DNA of 64,000 nucleotides from Drosophila persimilis (lineage: Eukaryota > Arthropoda > Insecta > Diptera > Drosophilidae): NCBI RefSeq assembly GCF_003286085.1, contig NW_020825289.1, forward strand, positions 6,696,001 to 6,760,000, read 5' to 3'. The stretch's first letter is position 1; each line of letters begins with the position of its first letter. This document shows, in pieces, positions 21,401 through 34,327 of this stretch. The notes beneath the pieces are model-generated. The model did not search any database, was not told the origin of the DNA, and saw only the letters and a list, made by a program, of their open reading frames with translations. The translations under genes were made by a program, and so were the position numbers.

Positions 21401-24400
21401 ATCTGATGTCCTGGGACCCACAAGGGCAGAGGCAGGAGAACTCTAGAGGAAAGGTACGCGTAGCTCTCCCATCAATTCAATGCGCGCCATTTAACGCTCA
21501 AATTCCAGGGCAAAGGACAAGGGCCAGAACCAGGACCAGGACTCCACCTGTGCGCGTAATTCCATCCGCAGTTGTTCCAAGAAAAAAAACCCCCATAAGA
21601 ATTATGGTCCATGCAATAAATCAGAAAAGCACACACACATATCCCCTGTATCCCCGGACTCACCTTCGAAGGCCGCATTTATGTCCCTGATGTCATAGCT
21701 ACAGACAGCGGAACCAATCAGACCGTTAGTGTTCGTCGTGAAGGTGGCATAGAACTTGCTGTCGTCGCTGGGCATCTTGTAGACCGACTGGATCTCGTTG
21801 AAGTAGAAGGGGAACTCGCTGGAGATGCTGCAGTTCATGCGGGCCTTCAGATACGTGGCCCAGTTCTGGCTGATCATGTACTTGCCGCCGCGATCGTTCT
21901 TGCAGACGCGTGCCACGCGGGAGTAGACCTCCTTGCCGCAGTTGATGTACTCTACGGCATGTTCGCGGAAGAAGAAGTACACGAACTCGCCAATCTCAAA
22001 GGAGCCCACAAAGTTGGGTTCTGCAAAGGGAGAGGGTTGGGTTTTGTTCGTTAGTTTGTGCTGTGTGAAAGGGTCTTTCTGTTCAACTCACTGTCCAGTA
22101 GCTTGGAGTCATATTTCACCGTTCGCTTGAAGTTTGCCTCCTTGCGGCCGTTGGTCAGATTGTAGAGATCCGAGCGGAATATAACCGAATCGGCCTTGGT
22201 GAATTCAGCATTGGTGCCGGCGTACTGAATGTCGGGGGAGAGGGGAGATGTACAAGAGAGTATAAGGATATGGATGGTAATGTCTTGGTTAAGGCCTCGA
22301 CATCACGCATACGCCCAGTGCGCCGTGGCTGGGCACGCACGCACACAATTACGCATAAAGTGTACGCACGTGCCTCTCTCTTCTATTGCTCGCTCTAATT
22401 TAATTTCAGCTGCTTTATTGCTGCTACTGTTGCTGCCTCTTTTTGCTTTAAAATTTCCTTTCCTCTGCCTTCAACACACACAACTTTTGCGTCGACTTCC
22501 CTGCCTGTTCTCCCCCGTATACCCCCTACTTTACTTTACTTTTGTAATTTTATTACAATTGACATTTTTCTTTTTATTTCTCCCTTCCTCTGGCTCCCTT
22601 TTCGGTTTCTTTTTCTTTTGCTCCCTTCGTTTCACTTCCGTTTCGAGGGGGGGGGGGGGACCCTGAACTTACCAGCGCGGGCAAACCAAAGGGATTTCCG
22701 TTCTCCACATAGACGGCGGTTGAGTTGTCAGCGGGATCGTAGGGACACTTGCCAATGCCCAGGCCGACGCCGGGCACGTACTGGGATCTGGGTAAATGTG
22801 TTAAGTTTGCCTAAGGGTTGCGATTCGGGTTCGTTTTCGGTGGGGCGTTCGCATTGGGGAGGGGGTGGAGAGAGAGAGAGAGAGAGAAGAAAGAATCGCA
22901 TTAGTTGACTTTAATTTTGGGCACAAGACGACGACTGCCTTCAAACTTGACTGACATTCACAATTAGTCAGTCAGTCAGTCGCACAATCCTTTCCCCTCG
23001 TATACTCACATTTATAACGTAATCCTTGGGATTGTGGGCATTCGTGCCGCACACATAGAGTCGATGCCCGTTGAAGTTCATTGGCTGGATGACGCGTATG
23101 TGATTGCGGCACTCCACCTTCTTGTCCGGTTGCCATTTGATAGATTTTTAGTGTAATTGTAGTACGTATAAATGTTGGAAAATCAAAGTTTTAAGGGAAA
23201 TCAAAAATTGAAGATGCAAATGGAAATGGAAATGGGAAATGGCAAAGGCCGTGTCATGAGTACAGGTCACAATTTCGTACATGCTTAGGTCAGAGGATAA
23301 TACTATATCGTACGGGTATTCATATTTATGCAAGGCCTTATGAATGGCATTCAGACTCACCTCCCGCTTCCCCTTGGACACGCAGTTCAGAATGTCGGAG
23401 CCGGTGGGTTCCAGGATGAGGACATCGCGCTGTAAAACAAATCGAACCAGGGTGAAATTTCTGTCTCCAATGTTTATTGAAAGCGTGCTGGAATGCCATG
23501 TTGCGGCGGTGGCACGCAGCACTGTGTTTTCTTTTGGTCGCACAAACATTCTTCTTGTCTCCACACTGAGGGAAAGCGCTTAGAAATGTATTAGCTTGAT
23601 TACAACTAATAGAAATATTGAACAAGCCCTTTCAAGGCTATTTCCAGGCATTCTTCCAGTGTTCAGTATCTGTGTTTGTCTATTTTTCTACTTCCCTTTC
23701 TTTCAGTGTACTGTATCTGTGCTTGTCTAGCTTTGTACGTATCTCACGTTGAGCATTTGTTTATTTAATTCGTTTTTTTTTTTTTTTGTCCGACAGCACA
23801 TTTGATTCGGCAATGAATCTCCCTTTCCAGCGAGTGATTCAATAAATTTTGAAACCATTTGAGCAAAATTCCTTGCCAAAGTGAAAGCCACAAATCAATG
23901 GAAGAGAGAAGTGTGGAGAAAGAGGAAAAGGAAAAGCCATCGACTGACAATTTTTATGCTTGACATATAGACACAATATCCGGTGCCTGCTGGATGGATG
24001 CACTTTCCCACTTTCCACTTGCACTTGCCTCGGCCATCGCCGGCGAGAGAGTGTCAGTCCTTTGGGGCGGAGGCGGGCCTCGACTTGAAATGGAATGGAA
24101 TTCCTTCGGCGACCCGCTCAGAAGTCAGCACAAATAATTGCTGTTAAAAGCATTTGCTCCTGCCTCCTGCCTCCTGCCAGCTGGTCACGAGATGTCTCCG
24201 GAGGAGTAGGAGCCATGGCCCTAGATTGCAAAAAAAACTCAACTCAACGTAAAACGCTTGAACGGACAGAGGCGGATATTGACAGTTGAAGATGGAATCA
24301 TTAAAGTGCAATTGTGTGCTGTCACAGGACGACGCTGAAAATGCTTTCCCCGAGACACTTAGAGAAGGACTCTTACCTCGCATATCGATTGGCTTATGTT

Positions 24401-27400
24401 GCGCAGATTCAGCCGAAAGATCCGATCCCTGCAGGAGAACAGAAAAAAGATACAAATGATTAGTCAGGTAAATGATTAAAGAGGCAAACTTTGTCGCAGC
24501 ACAGGACACATTCGACACTCGACACACGACACACGACCTAATCCCCGACTCGTGGCATCATCCGACCAGACGATAGGTTAATGCCACACCAGTTGCCACC
24601 TGTCTGGGTCGGGGCAGAGGTTGCGGATGTCAATGTCTTTTTATTTTGAAAAATTGCCAAGCCAGAAGCTGGTAGATGCACCTGCTGTGCGGCCTGTCAA
24701 GCCCTGCCAGCGTACTTATTGCAGTCACTGTGCCTTGATTGATTGATATGTCGAATGTCGCAATATTGCGTGTCCATATTCCAGAAGAGGCTCAACTTCG
24801 AGCGGCAGAGGCAGCGACAGAGGCAGCGGTTGTGGAAATGGAAATGGCTGCGGCATCGCCACTTTCCGGCCACTAGAAACTTCTGGCGGCGACCAGGGAA
24901 AAAACAAAAGGAACGCACGTTCGGACGGAAAAGGGGTGGAGTGTAGGGCGTGTTTTATGTAGTTGGTGGCAGAGTTTTTGGGTAGCGCTTTCCCCCGACA
25001 ACTCAGAAACCATTAATCTTCATTTCCATGGCCAGCCAAGGGGCAACGTGGCATGGGGAATGGTGGATGGGGTGTGAGTCCTAGGAGCCCGGGTAACAAT
25101 CGCTGATGATGCCAACGCCACCGACGACGAGTGCTGCCAGCTGTGGCTGCTCCTGCTCCTGCTCCTGGGGTAAGCGGCATTCGAGTCAAGTGGTAATTTT
25201 GGTTACTTTGTTTGCCAGCTCCAGAGGTTCCAGAGGTTCCCCGTCCCCTTTCCATAACCCTTAGCAACCGCAACCGTTAAAATGCGGCACTGCTCAACTT
25301 ACCACAGACAAATGAGCAGACGAGGAGCCAGCCCCGTTGTCAAATTGCAGACCATGCCCCACACTTTGCTCCATGCACCCTCCACCCGTTCGGGCATTAA
25401 TTCATAATTATGTATGCCGACAGCGTGGCCGCGTGGGTCTCTGCTCCCTGGTCCCTGGCTAAAATATGAATGAAATATGCACCCCTAAATGCGTTGAGGC
25501 TACCAAGTAGGCAGCCATCTCGCCCGTCTCAACCCACCACATCACATCTTCCACACCGGAACTTTCTAATTATTCTAGGGAGGGAGGGTTTTCCCCATTT
25601 TCTGGAGGAAATCTGTCCACTTACATGGCGCCCACATAGAGGGCATTGTTGCGCTCATCCATATAGAAGGTTCTGTAGTGCAGCGGTCCGCAGCTAAAGT
25701 CTTTGACGTGATCTGTAAAGAGCAAACGGGAGAGAGAGGGTCATTAAGTATACGCACTGTATTCGGTTCATTGATTTAAAGAAATCGAGAGTGAGCCCGA
25801 AGTTAATTAAAGCTTAATGAAACTGTCAGCAGCAGTTAAGCAGCAACTAATTAAACTATTATAATTTAGCACACACACAAAGTTAATTTATGGAAGGCTG
25901 GGGGGAGAGTCAGTGCCAAAAAGGAAGCACACAACACAAAAGCCTTGGCCCAGGGTCCTGTTCCCTGTCCCCTGTCTCCTGTCCCTGCCCTTGCATATTT
26001 GACACTGACAGTGTCACGTAGCCTCTACCCAGATATGTCACGTGCTGAGGCCCAGGATCCAGACACAGCCCAAAGGCAGTGACAGAGACAAAGAGACAGC
26101 CCCAACCGTGCAGTGGAGTCGATCCCTGCTCCAGTTCGTGAGTCGCAAAAAGTTGCACCGCTGTCAATGTCATTAACAAAAGATTGAGGCATTTAGCTGA
26201 AATTTTTACGACATTAAGTTGTCAACTAATTTGGCACAATTAGTAAAACAACACACAAAAATACTCCAGCACACCCGCGCACAAAAGGCAAGGACGAACG
26301 GGGCCGGGCCGGACAGGACAGGACAGGACAGGACAGGACAACTTTGTTTTTTTATTTGAAGCAAAGCCCAAGCAAATCCTTTGATGGCATCGCTAAGAGT
26401 CATTTGTGTTGACTTCTCCACTTTCCTTTTGTCCCGGTCATTGGTCATTGACGACGACGACGACCCTTAATGGGCTGGGAACAACAATAGCAGTAACAAA
26501 AGTGATTTCCATAAGAATACCTAATGAATGATATACTCGGGCACAGACTGTGTCACAGTCAAGTTTTTCAGCCTTTAACCTTATGCAAATGAATGCAAAG
26601 TTGGCCAAGAGTTTTGGGTTTATTTCCCTTGAATTATTTTTCGATTTCTTTTGCAATGGCTTTCTCCAAATTCTATTTTGCCGTACAACAGCGGCTACAT
26701 CTGTCCCAGAACCAGAACACTGCCAATAAGAGTCGACACCACCATGATATCGTCCGACCTCCCGTTACAACCGTTCTGGACGCCAAAAATAACAAGGTAT
26801 ATATCCTTTTGTTTCGATTCAATACTTCCTTAATTTTTTTGTTGACAGGGTCTGAATTTCACCATTGAAGAGCGGCAGAGCCTGCAGGTGCACGGCCTGT
26901 TTCCAGCGGCGTTCCGCACCATGCAGGAGCAGGTGTTCGCCGTTGCGGCAAACTTCCATGCGCGTGCCACGAAAATTGGACGGTACCGCTACCTGAGATC
27001 CCTGCGAAAGCGGCACGAGCGCTTGTACTTCCGCTTCCTGTCAGAGCACCTCGAGGACGTGCTGCCCGTGATCTACACACCCACCGTGGGCGTGGCCTGC
27101 ACCATATTCGGTATGATATACCGGGGTCCCATGGGCTTGTATGTGACCAAGAATGATCGCGGCCATGTGGCCGAGGTGTTGAGAAATTGGCCAGAGCCCG
27201 ACATCAAGGCGGTGTGCGTGACGGATGGCGAACGCATCCTGGGCCTGGGAGACCTCGGAGCCAATGGGATGGGCATCACTGTCGGAAAGCTGGAGCTCTA
27301 CACGGCCCTCAGCTGCGTGCCGCCGCACCACCTGCTGCCCGTCTGCCTGGACGTGGGGACCAACAACGAGGAGCTGCTGGCCGATCCCATGTACATTGGG

Positions 27401-30400
27401 ACGCGAGATAAGCGGCTGAGGGGCAAGAAGTACGATGAGCTCGTGGACGAGTTCATGCAGGCTGTCGTCCAGACCTGGGGTCGCAGAACCCTCATCCACT
27501 TCGAGGACTTTGCCACGCCAAACGCCTTCAAGCTCATAGAGCGGTACCAGCACAAATACTGCTGCTTCAACGACGACATTCAGGGCACGGCTGCTGTGGG
27601 ACTGGCCGGCCTCCTGGCCGTCGAGCGGGTCACCAAGAAGAAGTTGGACAAACACGTTATCGTCTTCGCCGGTGCGGGCAGTGCCGCAATGGGCGTGGCG
27701 GGGCTCCTGGTCAAGGAGCTAAAGTCCCGAAAGCTGGACGAGAAGCAAATCGCAAAGAACATTTACGTATTCGATCAGAATGGTCTGATTGTGAAGAGCA
27801 GAACGGATGTGGCGCCGCCCATTCAACCGTACGTCAAGGACATGCCCCACATCAAAGCTTTGGACGAGGTTGTGGAGAAGGTGAAGCCGTCTATCCTGAT
27901 AGGTGCCACCAGCATGACGGGACTCTTCTCGGAGAAGATCCTGCGGTGCATGGCCGCCAATAACGAGCGCCCCGCCATCTTTGCCTTCTCCAATCCCACC
28001 AGCAAGGCGGAGTGCACGGCCGAGCAAGCCTACAACTTCACAGAGGTGAATTCTCAGTAGATTTGACTATATTCGGGGCTCTTGAATGTCCTCCCCTCTC
28101 CATAGGGTCGCGCCCTGTTCTCGGCGGGGTCTCCTTTTCCGCCTGTGACGGTCAATGGTAAACGCTTAACGCCCGGACAGGCCAACAACTGCTTCGCCTT
28201 TCCCGGCATTGGACTGGGGGCGATGGCCGCCTACGCCAAGACCATACCCGACGAGATCTTCCTGGTGGCCGCCCACACTTTGGCGGGCTATCCCGAGGAG
28301 GAGGCGATGGCGAGCGGCAGGATCTACCCAAAGGCGACAGAGGCCAAAGATGTGGCCCTCACCATTGCCGTGGCCGTGGCCCAATATCTGTTTGACAATG
28401 GTAAGCTCCATCCGATCTATGTAAAGAGGTCTCCGTTCTCATATATCATCCCCCAGACTTGGCCCAAGTTTATCCAGTGCCGGAGAATGTGTGCGAGTTT
28501 ATTGTGGCCAATCTCTACGAGCTCTGCAATGGAGATTCGTTGGTGGTGCCGTGGAAGTACCCGGATCTGCCCACAGTTCCGTTCACCGAAGGCTACAACA
28601 TACCACCGAAAGATATCAAGATTTCCTTCTAATCTCTGTAATGCTCCATATAAGCAGGCGTTTTCTTTTGGAGATCGATCACCATTGGGAATGGGTTTTT
28701 GTATTCGATATTAAAAATTCTCTGTTGAGATTCAAAGACATATCTAATGACGTTTTCCAAGCTGCGTCCTTTGCCTCGGCTAGTTTCACACCTCAGACCG
28801 CTTGGGCGAATGTTGCAGGTGCACAACGATGCCAGCAGTCACGTGGTGCGACCAGATTGGCACACCATCACGGACGGTCGATGGAACAAGGTGAGTGAAT
28901 GAAAGGGAAAGTGGAAGGAAAGCCTCCAGAATCTGATACGCCTATCGTCCATCGCCCATCGCTCAGGGCCTGAGTTTCACCATTGAGGAGCGACAGCGTC
29001 TGGGCGTCCACGGACTGTGGCCGTGCTCGACACGCAACATGGAGGAGCAGCTGTACGCCGTGGGGATAAACTTTCAGGCGCGCAAGGACAACATCAGCAA
29101 GTTCACGTACATCAACTCGCTGTCGCAGCGGCACCAGCGGCTGTTCTACCGCTTTCTCAGGGACTACACGGAAGCTGTGCTGCCCGTCATATACACGCCG
29201 ACGGTGGGGGAGATCATCACCTCGTTCGGGCTGCACTTCAAGTATCCCGATGGCCTGTACATCACTATTTTCGACCGGGGCCACATCAGGGACGTGCTCA
29301 CAAACTGGAAGGCGAAGCATGTCCGGGCCATGTGCGTCACGGACGGGGGTCGCGTCTTGGGGCTAGGCGACATGGGGGCCAACGGCATGGGCATATCCAT
29401 TGGCAAGATTGCCCTGTACACCGCCTTGGCTGGGGTGCCGCCGGATCAGCTGCTGCCCGTCTGCCTGGATGTGGGCACCGACAACGAGGAGCTGCTCGGC
29501 GATCCGCTCTATGTGGGAGCGCGGATAAAGCGCGTCCGCGGCGCAGAGTACGAGGATTTCGTTAACGAGTTCATGGAGGCTGCGGTGGACACCTTTGGCA
29601 CGGACACCTTCATCCACCACGAGGACTTTGCCACGCCCGATGCGATCAAGTTCCTGAAGAAGTATCAGTACTCCTACTGCTGCTTCAACGACGATGTTCA
29701 GGGCACAGGCGCCACCGGACTGGCCGGCATGCTCAACGTGGAGCGTGTGACCAAACGGAAGCTGCAGGACATGGTCTTTCTGTTTGCCGGAGCAGGGAGT
29801 GCCGCCCTTGGCATTGCCAATATGCTGCTCACGGCCCTGAAAAGCCGAGGTCTCACCTCCGAGGAGGCTGCCAGCAAAATTTATCTGTTCGACCAGAACG
29901 GTCTCGTGACGTGCGCATCGGAAAAGATTGAGGCGCAGGCCAGGAAGTTTGCCAAGCCCATGGATCCGATCAAAGACCTCGCCGCTGCGGTGGACCATCT
30001 GAAGCCCTCGATTCTCTTGGGGGCCACTGGCGTGGGTGCACTCTTCTCCGAGCAGGTGCTCCGATCATTGGCAAAACACCAGGAGCGACCTGCCGTGTTT
30101 GCGCTCTCAAACCCCACCAACAGGACCGAGTGCACGGCCGAGCAGGCCTACAATTTCACAGAGGTACAGCCAAAGATCTTTCCGTTCTGCTCTACATATG
30201 ATTTTCCTTAGGGTCGAGTGCTGTTCTGTTCGGGATCGCCGTTTCCGCCCGTGGTGTTCAATGGCAAGCGCTTCACACCCGCGCAGGCCAACAATTGTCT
30301 GGTGTTTCCGGGAATAGCTTTGGGGGCAATTTGTGCACGGGCCCGCTTTCTGCCGGACGACGTCTACTCCGAAGTGGCCGTCACGCTGGCCAAGAGCACC

Positions 30401-33400
30401 TCCGAGGAGCGACTGGCCGCCGGCAGCTTATATCCCGCCATCAAGGAGGCCCACTCCTTGGCCTTGGACGTGGGCGTCACCGTGTGCCAGTATCTGTTTG
30501 AAAACGGTAGGATTTAGCTTTGGTTTCGATCGTTTTCCGTGACTGATTTCCTTTCGGGCTTCTGCAGGCCTGTCAAATATCTATCCCGTGCCCAAGGATG
30601 TGTGCGAATTCGTTCAGAAAACTCAGTACAGACTGGTGTACGAGAGCGCTCTGCCGCCCACCTGGCCGTATCCTGATTTTCCTGCCTGTCAAGGCAAAGA
30701 TTGCAAAGCGAAGCCTCTTTTGTAATTAGATACAACTCCCACACAGATACTCACACCTGCACACATTCAGATACTCGTGTATCTGGTTCTCTGAGAATGG
30801 AGGAGGCGGTAAATGCTCGACATTTTAACGTTATTATTGTCCTGTCAACGAGGGACATTGACATGCCGCCTGCTCTGGCTGCTCTCGCTGCTCGGCGAGT
30901 CTGTTTGTGTATGCGCATGTGTATCTGTGTGTGTATCCTGCTGATTTGCATATAAAATAGGACGAAATGTCTGCTGCTCACCAAAAATGTCAATCAATTT
31001 CTTTCTTTTCCCTCTCGTCTCTCGCTCTGCTTTTGGTCTACCCTACAGTTGTGGTGCTTGAGGGTATATTGTTGGGCAGGAAAAGCCTCCGACCATACAA
31101 AACTCACAGATACTATATTTTTTCCCATACTTTCATCTATTTTCGATTAATTTCCAAGAGAATTCTTTAGAAATTTTCCCAGTAAGGGGTATCTTTGGTT
31201 AGTAGATCCGACAATATATCTTTCATTCTTGCTTAAACGCTCCACAAACACACAAACACACACACGACACACACACACACACAACGAGGGAGCGAAAGGA
31301 CGTGCATGCATTAAAAAGCAATTGGTGTTAAAAGAGCAGTCAGGCGGCAGTCGCACGTTGTCTCCCTCTGCCTCCGACTCTCCCTCTGCCCCTGGTCTGC
31401 CTGCCTGTCTATCAGCTTGGCATTGGCATGTGCCTGCTCCTCTTCTCCCCACATCCTGGTATCCCGCCACACACACAGAAACTTGCCACGATGTTGATGT
31501 TGTCGATGTGGAGACATCTCCAACCCAAAGATGGGGCAGGAGATGGTGCATAAAAAAAGGCAAGGCAAAAATGTGAAATCATTTTCTTCAACTGACAGCT
31601 GTCAAAATATTTGCTCTCTGTCAAAGTGCGTCCCTTTGCCGCGTGAGTCCTTGTGTGTCCTCGTGGCCTTGCAGCGCCTGGAACTGCCATTTTAATATTC
31701 ATTACTTCACACTTTAATACACCCCCCACTCGCATAACGTTGACCAGGGACCACATTTGGCTGCTGCCCCACCAATCAATACTCCGCCATGCCTCGTTCG
31801 GGAGTGGAGAATCTTTAAGTGGCGGCGGAGCCAAAACAGATCTCGGAGCGCTCTCGTTCGTTACGGTTAGCTTGGCTTATAGAATTTAATTGGCCATAAA
31901 AATGTATGCGGCTTGTTGAACGTGGCTAAATCGTAAATTTCCGCAGCTGAAGGGCGGCAGCTTTGCCCCACACCAGCATCGATTTACGCCCCACAATGGG
32001 GCTCTAAATTTAAATGCCAGCGGCAAAGGTTAAGGGTTCTTTTTTCACTAGATTATATGACGCGTCAGCGAATAAATTATAGCCCAGATAAACCAAATAA
32101 AAGAGGAGCTAAACAGGGTCCTCTTTCCCCACTAAAGTTCCGTTTGGGTTTTGTTGGTAATTGTTGAACGTGGTTTCATATTTGCATGGCTTTATTTCTT
32201 TCTCTCCTCCTGGCTCTGTTATCAATCTGGCCAAGCCTAAGCCTTAAATAGGCCAGAGGAGGGCCTGTGGTCAAAAGCCAAAGCTCACTTGACTGTGTAC
32301 AGTCGATAAGTAGCCTCAATAAACACAAAATTCTACTCAGACTTGCTTCGGTTACGGCTTCTGTTGCTGCTTGCTGGCACTAAGGAAAAGCCGATGCTCT
32401 GCTGCCGACCGCTACTTCATTTTTTTGAAGATTTTCATTTATCTGCTGAGATAGATAAAACCGGCCACAGAGCCAGGTCAGAGGAAAAACTGAAGGCCAG
32501 AAAGCAAGTAGCACTTGGATCCATTTAGGCGAATTTTTCAAGCATTAAATTTGCGTTTACGTTACGTATACTTAACTTCCAGTGGCAACGACAGAGCAGG
32601 GGCTGGGGAATGTGGCAGCTGTATCCTGGGCAGGTAAATGAAAAATATTCCCTCTTTTTCGTGGAGCCAAATGGATTTTACATCATTTGTCTTAGCCAGG
32701 CCAAGAGCGAGCTGCTCTCTTGTCTCCTTCAAACACATACACAGGTGTGTGTCTCTGGCTCTGCCTGCCTCTCCATATGGTCACAGTTTTTGGACCAACT
32801 TTTCTTTGCCACTCCCCGCCTTCCATATGGAAGCCTCTTCTACTCGTATCTATGCGGTTCGCACAGTCAACAGTTTTGTTTTGCTGCGTCCTCCATTGTG
32901 TTGTGTGTTGTGTGTGTGTTTGCGGCCACATAAATGCCGCGCAACGCCCACTGAAAGCCCCCCATCCATAGTCCCTTTCCCTTGCCCCACACTCTTCTGT
33001 TGTTTGTAGAGAAATTTTTCTTATCTCCACTTTGCATGCCGCACAGTGTTTTTTTTTCCTCTGGGCCCTGATTCCCTTACGTTACGTTTCATTTTGTTCT
33101 TTCTTTTTTCCAGACGAACTGAGTCAGCACTTAATTTTTATTTGATTCTCGTCTCAGTTGCGGTTCAGCTGCTTGACTTGCCACTCCGCTGCGGAGTGGG
33201 AGTCCGGGAGTCCTGACAGTCCCTGGAGTCGAGAGACAAGCGTGAGAGAGAGAGTGCGTAATTTTGTATGGCGTTAATTTAACAATGATTGGCTTTCCAC
33301 CAGCCACAGCAAAGGAAAACTGCTTTTCTGTACACTGAACTGCCAGGGCAGTGGAATTTTATGAAGACAAATGCCAGGACACCCCACAGAAGAAGGGTCA

Positions 33401-34286
33401 ATAGAGCGCCTTGATGTGATGGCTAGACAGGTGAGGCACTTGCCAGAGTCTTATTATTGCAGGTACCTATGGAATTTTGGGGACTTCAAGGAAGTGCAAA
33501 CAAAAAAGGACAAAAGGCTTTGGCTTTCAGTTCCAAAAGATAATTATAACAGTCGGAACAGAGGGAAGACGTTCGCAATTCCTTTGCTCGTTCCTCGATT
33601 CTTCTCTTCAATGTACCTTAAAGATATATATTGCCTGGATGCATTTGGATTTGCATTAGCTTTGGGGAAGAGTTACCCGAAGCCAAGTCGGGTCGCAGTC
33701 CCAGCTGCCATGCATCAAGCTTATCTCTGTTTCTGCAGCAGTCGCACTGTCGCACAAATCTCCAGCCATTTACCAATGTCCTGGCACTGCCAATGGTCTC
33801 TTGTACCCTTGTACCTGCATATAAATATGTGTTCGATATTTAACAGCTTCCAGTTGAATGCGCCAGCCCGCCCAGCAGATGGAGATGCAGAGACGGCTGC
33901 AGCGATGGAGATGGAGATGTAGATGTCTCCTTCGACATATGCAAAGTTTGCTACTGGCGGAGGGGCTTAAATTTGGCTTTGGCTTTGGGGCAAGTTTGCT
34001 CACTGCGCAGCATTGTGTATTCTGTTGCTCCGGTTCGTGTTCATGGGGCAGTACAAATAGCTGCCGCTGTCGCTGTCGCTGCTGCTGCTGCTTCACAGTA
34101 AAAATCCAATAAGGTAAACGGTAAACAGGATGCCCCGTCCATTGTGCCTCACACTGTGTGTGTGTGTGTAAGTACCTGGCATTTGTGTTGAGCACGTTCG
34201 TACCTTATGTGGGATTTAGTTTTAGACTTCATTTTACTGCGCTGCGCTTTTGGTTTCATTTTGTCTCTACCCCTGTCTCTCTTACA

Positions 34287-34327
<41 letters not shown>

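Noticed and set aside
22940-23130. Alternative reading of Sema2b exon 5 starting further upstream (KWQPDKK)
   Set aside because: The extra residues do not fit the sema family at this place; a short ACAAG acceptor gives a continuous match, though the site is weak.
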